DNA of 8,374 bases from Thermodesulfovibrionales bacterium (GTDB taxonomy: Bacteria > Nitrospirota > Thermodesulfovibrionia > Thermodesulfovibrionales > SM23-35): positions 1 to 8,374 of the forward strand of contig JAKLQR010000274.1 in the NCBI GenBank assembly GCA_022013235.1, given 5' to 3'. Positions 5,856 to 8,374 of this stretch are shown piece by piece. The position numbers and the translations under genes are program-made. Position 1 is the stretch's first letter. Each line of letters starts with the position of its first letter. The notes beneath the pieces were generated by a model, which ran no database searches, was not told the origin of the DNA, and saw only the letters and a list, made by a program, of their open reading frames with translations.

Positions 5856-5871
5856 GTAATAATGTTATTAC
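5856..5871. promoter_or_regulatory. Candidate GntR operator (perfect inverted repeat)
   Basis: GTAATAATGTTATTAC has perfect 7-base arms around TG and fits the general GntR operator form GT...AC. It lies about 16-31 bases downstream of the predicted transcription start of the regulator operon, where a bound protein would block transcription. A second, shorter palindrome, ATAATATTAT, lies next to it at 5875-5884. Binding by the adjacent regulator is inferred from position. Confidence 0.6.
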
Positions 5872-5893
5872 AAGATAATATTATTTTGCACCT

Positions 5894-5922
5894 ATGATAA
5901 TGATATCTTCTGAACTTGTCAA
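5894..5922 (-). promoter_or_regulatory. Sigma-70-type promoter of the GntR-CBS-permease cassette
   Basis: On the minus strand a perfect TTGACA (5922..5917) is followed after 17 bases by TATCAT (5899..5894), five of six matches to TATAAT. Predicted start is near 5887, giving a leader of about 45 bases that contains the 16-bp inverted repeat. Confidence 0.65.
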
Positions 5923-5944
5923 GAGTTTTTGGCACAGGTATAAT
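5916..5944 (+). promoter_or_regulatory. Sigma-70-type promoter of the divergent PEP-synthase-like gene
   Basis: TTGTCA (5916-5921) and a perfect TATAAT (5939-5944) are separated by 17 bases. The -35 bases are nearly the same base pairs as the opposite promoter's -35. Predicted transcription start falls at about 5951, on the ATG itself, which implies a leaderless mRNA if both this promoter and that start codon are right. Confidence 0.55.
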
Positions 5945-5950
5945 TATTTC

Positions 5951-8374
5951 ATGTTCAACATTTCAAAATTTTTCAAAAAAAACGCCAAACCGGAACAACA
6001 GACCGAAGCTGCCAAAGCATTATTAACGCGCAGGTATCATGCATTTCAGAAACTCCTTGCTGCAAACAACCAGGTCCTCGAATTGATGGCGGATATGGAG
6101 GAAAAGTCTTCCGGTGAATACCTGTTTGATACGCATTACATCAAAACAAATTCACGGCTTATCGGCCACGCGGTAATGACGATCATCAAAAGCCTGAATG
6201 CCCTCTCAAAGGATAAGTATCTGATATTCGAAAAAATTCATGAAAACATTCAGCAGGGAGTGGATGAAATACTCGAACATAAGATGGAAGTCCCTGTCAG
6301 CGACCTTGTGATTCCTCTTGAAAAGCTCACGAGCAGAGAGGTGCCTGTCGCAGGAGGGAAAATCGCAAACTTAGGTGACATAAAGGGAAGCCTTAACCTT
6401 CCGGCGCCTCAGGGATTTGTAATCAGTTCCTATGCATTTGTCAAATTCATGGACCATAACAGGCTTTCCGAAAAAATCAGTGAAAAACTATCATCACTCA
6501 GCATTGATAATCTTGAAGAATTGAACAGGTTCAGCAAGGAGATTTACTCCCTGATCCTTGAATCGGAAATCCCGCCGGATCTTGAAGAAGCCATACAGGG
6601 CGCATATTCAGGGCTTTTAAAGAAGGCTGGCAAACAGGCGATGGTATCGGTAAGAAGCAGTGCAATCAGGGAAGACAGCGAATTCAGTTTCGCAGGGCAG
6701 TATGCCACGTTCCTTAACGTCACCGGCGATGCGATACTGCAGAAATATAAAGAGGTTGTGGCGAGCCTCTTCACCCCGCGGGCGATGTTTTATTCAAAGA
6801 CAAAGGGCTTCTCGCAGGATGAGATGGTAATGGCTGTGGGGGTTTTACATATGATAAATGCGTCAGCCGGCGGGGTAATGTATACGAAGGACCCCACCGA
6901 TCCTGAGAAAGATCACATATTAATAAACAGTGTCTATGGTCTCGGGAAGGCTGTTGTTGACGGAACGTTTTCAACCGATACCTTCACCGTTTCGCGGCAC
7001 CCTGCCGGTTCCATAATCAGCAGGAATGTCGCACATAAGGATAAGATGCTCATATGCAGGGAAGACGGTGGAATCGAAGAAATAGGGGTCACGGAGAACC
7101 GTAGAGAGACCCCGAGCCTTACCGACGAACAGATCAGCACCCTGGCACGCTATGGCCTCGAACTGGAAACGCATTTCGGGTCTGCCCAGGACATCGAATT
7201 TGCGGTGGGAGCTGACGGGCAGATATATCTTCTCCAGTCAAGACCCCTGCAGATAGTTCTGTCAGGCGCTGCAACCGGGCCGTCTCTTCCCACACGCATG
7301 GAAGGGTACAACATCATACTGGATAAGGGGGTCATCGCGAGCAAAGGGGTTGGATATGGGAAGGCATTTATCCTCAAGGATGACGAGGAACTCAAAGAGT
7401 TTCCTGAAGGGGCCGTGCTTGTCGCAAAACATACCAATCCGAAATATGTCACTATCATGAACAAGGCCGCTGCCATTATTACCGATGTAGGCAGCGCCAC
7501 AGGACATATGGCTTCTCTTTCGAGGGAATACCGGGTGCCGACCATTCTCGATGCAGAGGTTGCAACGGGCATCATCAAAGACGGGCAGGAGATCACAGTC
7601 GATGCAATCAACTGCAATATTTACGAAGGCAAAGTGGACGAACTTATCGAATATGCGAGGAAAAAGAAAGAGCCGTTCAAGGATACCCATTTGTTCAAGA
7701 TACTCGCGCATATCCTGAAATGGATCGTGCCACTTAGTTTGACCGATCCCCAGCGTGAGGACTTCAGGCCTGAGAATTGCAAGACTTATCATGACATAAC
7801 CCGGTTTGCTCACGAAGTGGCGATGCATGAAATGTTCAATATAGGTGAAAGTCAGGACATGGATGAAGTGAAACCCGTTACCCTGATCGCCGGCATCCCC
7901 GTGAATGTGCAGTTGCTGGACCTCGACGGAGGCATCAGGGAGAATATCAAGAAGGCAACACCCGAGGATATCTTCTCCGTTCCTTTTTCTGCGATGCTGC
8001 AAGGCATGAAGGTCATGAAATGGCCCGGGCCTCCGCCTGCGGATGCAAAAGGATTTCTCGGCATGCTTGCCCATACCGCTTCTGTCCCTGAGAACCAGCT
8101 TCAGGAAATGGGGAAGAGCAGTTACGCAGTGGTATCGAAGCACTACATGAATTTCAGTATACGGCTCGGATACCATTTCTCACTCGTTGAGGCGTATGCG
8201 GGTGAGAACATCAACGACAACTATATCAAATTCTTCTTCAAGGGAGGGGGAGCTGCTCAGGACAGGAGAATGAGAAGAGTGAGGCTTATTACGGAGATTC
8301 TGAAACACATGGACTTCAGCGTTACTGCCACTGAGGATGTGATTGATGCGGTCATAACAAAATATAAACAGGAG
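5951..8374 (+). CDS. PEP-synthase-like enzyme (ATP-grasp plus phosphohistidine domain), 3' end outside window
   Basis: An 808-codon reading frame with no stop, continuing past the right edge. Residues 1-120 form a charged, mostly helical extension. Residues about 130-432 are a pyruvate phosphate dikinase/PEP synthase ATP-grasp domain: VSVRSSAIREDSEFSFAGQY (232-251), GGVMYTKDP (307-315), NSVYGLGKAVVDG (326-338), and SAQDIEFA with YLLQSRPL (411-433). Residues about 455-555 are the swivelling phosphohistidine domain, with TDVGSATGHMASLSREYRVP (511-530) and likely catalytic His519. From about 600 there is no recognisable PEP/pyruvate-binding barrel. Instead come FRPENCKTYHDITRFAHE (605-622) and a basic GGGAAQDRRMRRVRLI (765-780) region. 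It may transfer phosphate from ATP via His519 to pyruvate or another acceptor. The ATG at 5951 has only a weak AGGT upstream; in-frame ATGs at 5894 and 5900 would add up to 19 residues but lack ribosome sites. Confidence 0.88.
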   Translation, partial: MFNISKFFKKNAKPEQQTEAAKALLTRRYHAFQKLLAANNQVLELMADMEEKSSGEYLFDTHYIKTNSRLIGHAVMTIIKSLNALSKDKYLIFEKIHENIQQGVDEILEHKMEVPVSDLVIPLEKLTSREVPVAGGKIANLGDIKGSLNLPAPQGFVISSYAFVKFMDHNRLSEKISEKLSSLSIDNLEELNRFSKEIYSLILESEIPPDLEEAIQGAYSGLLKKAGKQAMVSVRSSAIREDSEFSFAGQYATFLNVTGDAILQKYKEVVASLFTPRAMFYSKTKGFSQDEMVMAVGVLHMINASAGGVMYTKDPTDPEKDHILINSVYGLGKAVVDGTFSTDTFTVSRHPAGSIISRNVAHKDKMLICREDGGIEEIGVTENRRETPSLTDEQISTLARYGLELETHFGSAQDIEFAVGADGQIYLLQSRPLQIVLSGAATGPSLPTRMEGYNIILDKGVIASKGVGYGKAFILKDDEELKEFPEGAVLVAKHTNPKYVTIMNKAAAIITDVGSATGHMASLSREYRVPTILDAEVATGIIKDGQEITVDAINCNIYEGKVDELIEYARKKKEPFKDTHLFKILAHILKWIVPLSLTDPQREDFRPENCKTYHDITRFAHEVAMHEMFNIGESQDMDEVKPVTLIAGIPVNVQLLDLDGGIRENIKKATPEDIFSVPFSAMLQGMKVMKWPGPPPADAKGFLGMLAHTASVPENQLQEMGKSSYAVVSKHYMNFSIRLGYHFSLVEAYAGENINDNYIKFFFKGGGAAQDRRMRRVRLITEILKHMDFSVTATEDVIDAVITKYKQE

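Noticed and set aside
5929..5945. TTGGCACAGGTATAATT resembling a sigma-54 promoter
   Set aside because: It has the -24 TGGCAC part, but the -12 GC required at the fixed spacing is absent. The same bases fit a sigma-70 promoter with a perfect TATAAT.
7262..8176. A 304-codon open frame on the minus strand
   Set aside because: It lies entirely opposite the PEP-synthase-like gene, has no family-like motifs and an unnatural composition rich in His, Cys and Arg. The plus-strand frame carries clear domains throughout.

Overview
The window looks like chromosome from a Gram-negative bacterium of moderate GC content, probably an anaerobe. The gene mix (a split Mrp/Mbh-type antiporter module, a DASS permease, and a PEP-synthase-like enzyme with a non-standard C-terminus), the strong GGAGG ribosome sites and the frequent GTG/TTG starts remind me of Desulfobacterota or Nitrospirota. 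That placement is an impression only; no taxonomic marker gene is present. I see no rRNA, tRNA, CRISPR, insertion sequence or phage gene.

Region 1 (1-2157, minus strand) is a tightly packed cation-antiporter operon read right to left: MrpE, MrpF, MrpG, two small proteins that correspond to the C-terminal part of MrpA (MbhD-like and MbhE-like), MrpB, and the first 24 codons of MrpC, which runs off the left edge. Every junction is a 1- or 4-base overlap or a 1-base gap. Three genes start with GTG or TTG, each positioned by a strong ribosome site. The order is that of the antiporter half of membrane-bound hydrogenase/sulfane-reductase complexes as well as of some Mrp antiporters. The window does not reach the genes that would decide between these.

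Region 2 (2240-5841, minus strand) is a four-gene cassette: a GntR/HutC-type regulator, a tandem-CBS protein, a 503-residue DASS/SLC13-family anion permease, and a 237-residue protein that I recognise as an LCIB-family beta-carbonic-anhydrase-like protein. Regulator, CBS protein and permease are separated by only 9-15 bases. A 92-base gap containing a strong hairpin separates the permease from the LCIB-like gene. The next gap (82 bases) carries a possible promoter for the antiporter operon.

Region 3 (5842-5950) is a compact divergent control region. A minus-strand promoter (TTGACA, 17 bp, TATCAT) and a plus-strand promoter (TTGTCA, 17 bp, TATAAT) share almost the same -35 bases. A perfect 16-bp inverted repeat, a good GntR-type operator candidate, lies just downstream of the regulator's predicted transcription start.

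Region 4 (5951-8374, plus strand) is one long reading frame of 808 codons, still open at the right edge. It encodes a PEP-synthase-like protein with an N-terminal helical extension, an ATP-grasp domain and a phosphohistidine domain (His519). Its C-terminal region does not look like the usual PEP-binding barrel.

Working picture (inference): the regulator controls uptake of an organic or inorganic anion through a permease with unusual ion-site motifs. The CBS protein may sense adenylate state. The LCIB-like protein links the cassette to CO2/bicarbonate, the neighbouring Mrp-type module handles the Na+/H+ gradient, and the divergent PEP-synthase-like enzyme points to pyruvate/PEP metabolism. A Na+-linked, carbon-responsive carboxylate or bicarbonate uptake system is the most interesting reading, but it is untested.
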